Origin: an uncultured Kangiella sp.
GTDB taxonomy: Bacteria > Pseudomonadota > Gammaproteobacteria > Enterobacterales > DSM-103792
Direction of reading: 5' to 3'
Length of the DNA: 7,342 bases
Assembly (NCBI GenBank): GCA_946480585.1
Contig: CAMLKQ010000110.1
Span: 1-7,342 of the forward strand
Shown: positions 5,763 to 7,342 of the stretch, one piece after another
Position numbering within the stretch: the first letter of the stretch is position 1
Layout: each line of letters opens with the position of its first letter
Translations under genes and position numbers: made by a program
The notes under the pieces: model-generated
What the model was told of the DNA's origin: nothing
What the model saw: only the letters and a program-made list of their open reading frames with translations
Databases searched by the model: none

Positions 5763-7342
5763 GTGGCACGTGAAAGCATGGAATTTGATGTCGTCATCGT
5801 CGGCGGCGGTCCGTCGGGTCTGGCTGCTGCCATCCGCTTGCGCCAACTGGCGCAGGAAACCGGCCACGACATCAGCGTCTGCCTGGTCGAGAAAGGCTCG
5901 GAGATTGGCGCCCATATCCTGTCCGGCGCAGTGTTCGAACCGCGCGCGCTGAACGAACTGTTGCCGAATTGGAAAGAACTCGGCGCACCGCTCAACACCG
6001 AAGTGACCGACGAGAAATTCCTGTTCCTCAGCGAAACCGGCGCGGTCTCGTGGCCGACCTCGCTGCTGATCCCGCAGCAGAAAAACCACGGCAATTACAT
6101 CATCAGCCTCGGCAATCTGTGTCGTTGGCTCGGCCAGCAAGCCGAAGCACTTGGCGTCAACCTGTTCCCGGGTTTCGCTGCCGCAGAAGTGCTTTACCAC
6201 GATGACGGCTCGGTCGCAGGCATCGCCACCGGCGACATGGGCATCGGCAAAGACGGCCAACAAAAAGCCTCGTACCAACCGGGCTATGAACTGCGCGCCA
6301 AATACACGCTGTTTGCCGAAGGTTGCCGCGGTCATCTCGGCAAACAGTTGATGGAAAAATTCGGCCTGCGCGACGGCCGTGATCCGCAGCACTACGGCAT
6401 CGGCATCAAAGAATTGTGGGAAGTGCCGGGCGAAAATCATCAGCAAGGCTTGGTCGTGCACTCGGCCGGTTGGCCGCTGCAATCCGATACCTACGGCGGC
6501 TCGTTTCTGTATCACCTGGAAAACAATCAGATTGCGATCGGCTTTGTGATTGGTCTGAACTATTCCAATCCCTATCTGAGCCCATACGAAGAATTCCAGC
6601 GCTTCAAAACCCATCCGGCAATCGCCAAATACCTCAAAGGCGGTCGCCGCGTCTCTTACGGTGCGCGTGCGCTGAACGAAGGCGGCTGGCAGTCGGTACC
6701 GAAATTGTCGTTCCCGGGTGGCTTGCTGATCGGTTGCGAAGCCGGCTTCCTGAACCTGCCGAAAATCAAAGGCAGCCACACTGCGATGAAATCCGGCATG
6801 CTCGGTGCCGAAACGGTATTTGCCGCACTGAAAAACGGTAGCGACGGCCGCGAGAATCTGTCCGCATTTGAATCCGCCTATCAGAACTCCTGGGTACACG
6901 ACGAGCTGTATCGCGCCCGCAACACCTATCCGGCCTTCCACAAATTCGGGCTCTGGGGCGGCGTGCTGTTCACCGGCATCGACCAGCTGCTGTTCCGCGG
7001 CAAACTGCCGTTCACGCTGCGCGTCAAACAGCCGGATCATGAAACCCTGCAACTCGCGTCACGCAGCCAGAAAATTGCTTATCCCAAACCGGATGGCGTG
7101 CTGAGTTTTGACCGGATGAGCTCGGTGTTCATCTCGAACACCAACCACGAAGAAGATCAGCCTTGTCACCTGACCTTGCAAGACACGTCGATTCCAATCG
7201 ACCACAATCTCGCACTTTATGACGAACCGGCCCAGCGCTACTGCCCGGCCGGCGTTTACGAAATCGTCCGCGACGGCGATAACCGGCCACGCCTACAGAT
7301 CAACGCGCAAAACTGCGTGCACTGCAAAACCTGCGACATCAA
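5763..7342 (+). CDS. etfD: Electron transfer flavoprotein:ubiquinone oxidoreductase, last residues outside window
   Basis: A membrane-associated iron-sulfur flavoprotein that oxidises reduced ETF and reduces ubiquinone, linking beta-oxidation and amino-acid breakdown to respiration. 526 residues are visible; relatives of about 550 suggest some 20 are missing. The FAD-binding start is VVIVGGGPSGLAAA (10-23, G14, G16 and G19), with E43 closing the second strand. Family blocks follow: GAHILSGAVFEPRALNEL at 49-66, NYIISLGNLCRWL at 111-123, LFAEGCRGHLGKQL at 183-196, HYGIGIKELWEV at 210-221, GGSFLYHLENNQ at 245-256 and KIKGSHTAMKSGML at 334-347. The [4Fe-4S] cysteines are C494 (RYCPAGVYE) and C518, C521 and C524 (NCVHCKTCDI). 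The frame opens at 5697, and GTG 5763 or ATG 5778 could start it. I prefer GTG: it has the ribosome site, and the extra MARES before MEFDVVIVG resembles relatives that begin a few residues before that motif. It is divergent from etfBA. Confidence 0.96.
   Translation, partial: MARESMEFDVVIVGGGPSGLAAAIRLRQLAQETGHDISVCLVEKGSEIGAHILSGAVFEPRALNELLPNWKELGAPLNTEVTDEKFLFLSETGAVSWPTSLLIPQQKNHGNYIISLGNLCRWLGQQAEALGVNLFPGFAAAEVLYHDDGSVAGIATGDMGIGKDGQQKASYQPGYELRAKYTLFAEGCRGHLGKQLMEKFGLRDGRDPQHYGIGIKELWEVPGENHQQGLVVHSAGWPLQSDTYGGSFLYHLENNQIAIGFVIGLNYSNPYLSPYEEFQRFKTHPAIAKYLKGGRRVSYGARALNEGGWQSVPKLSFPGGLLIGCEAGFLNLPKIKGSHTAMKSGMLGAETVFAALKNGSDGRENLSAFESAYQNSWVHDELYRARNTYPAFHKFGLWGGVLFTGIDQLLFRGKLPFTLRVKQPDHETLQLASRSQKIAYPKPDGVLSFDRMSSVFISNTNHEEDQPCHLTLQDTSIPIDHNLALYDEPAQRYCPAGVYEIVRDGDNRPRLQINAQNCVHCKTCDI

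Noticed and set aside
5691..7052. Minus-strand open frame of 453 codons
   Set aside because: It is antisense to the ETF:ubiquinone oxidoreductase, whose whole length is conserved family sequence.

Overview
The window looks like ordinary chromosome of a GC-rich Gammaproteobacterium. Two things point there: the layout of the electron-transfer flavoprotein genes (etfBA facing away from the ETF:ubiquinone oxidoreductase gene, as in Pseudomonas), and two stand-alone HD-GYP proteins with a DUF3391-type N-terminus. I cannot name the genus. Five protein genes are on the minus strand and one on the plus strand. Both window ends cut through a gene. I see no RNA genes, mobile elements, CRISPR arrays or phage genes.

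Layout. At 1-1034 (minus, C-terminus beyond the window) lies an exported lipoprotein of the amidohydrolase superfamily. After a 155-bp gap come two tandem paralogous HD-GYP phosphodiesterase genes (2383-1190 and, upstream of it, 3652-2408), only 24 nt apart and probably one transcript. A strong intrinsic terminator (3776-3749) separates them from the etfBA operon: etfB 5495-4746 and etfA 4746-3802, whose stop and start codons overlap as TGATG. A 267-bp divergent control region (5496-5762) follows. It holds a perfect 7+1+7 palindrome, an imperfect hairpin and a degenerate second palindrome-like copy. Next, on the plus strand, is the ETF:ubiquinone oxidoreductase gene from 5763 to the window end, lacking only about its last 20 codons.

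How the genes work together. EtfB and EtfA form the soluble FAD-containing heterodimer that takes electrons from acyl-CoA and related dehydrogenases. The ETF:ubiquinone oxidoreductase passes them to the quinone pool, so the right half is one functional unit for fatty-acid and amino-acid oxidation. The HD-GYP pair is predicted to degrade cyclic di-GMP and has no evident link to the ETF genes. The lipoprotein is a probable metal-dependent hydrolase of unknown substrate.

The most interesting points are the operator-like palindrome with its partner site in the etf divergent region, and the tandem HD-GYP duplication in which the downstream copy has drifted around two metal-site motifs. I found nothing that I would call a new system.
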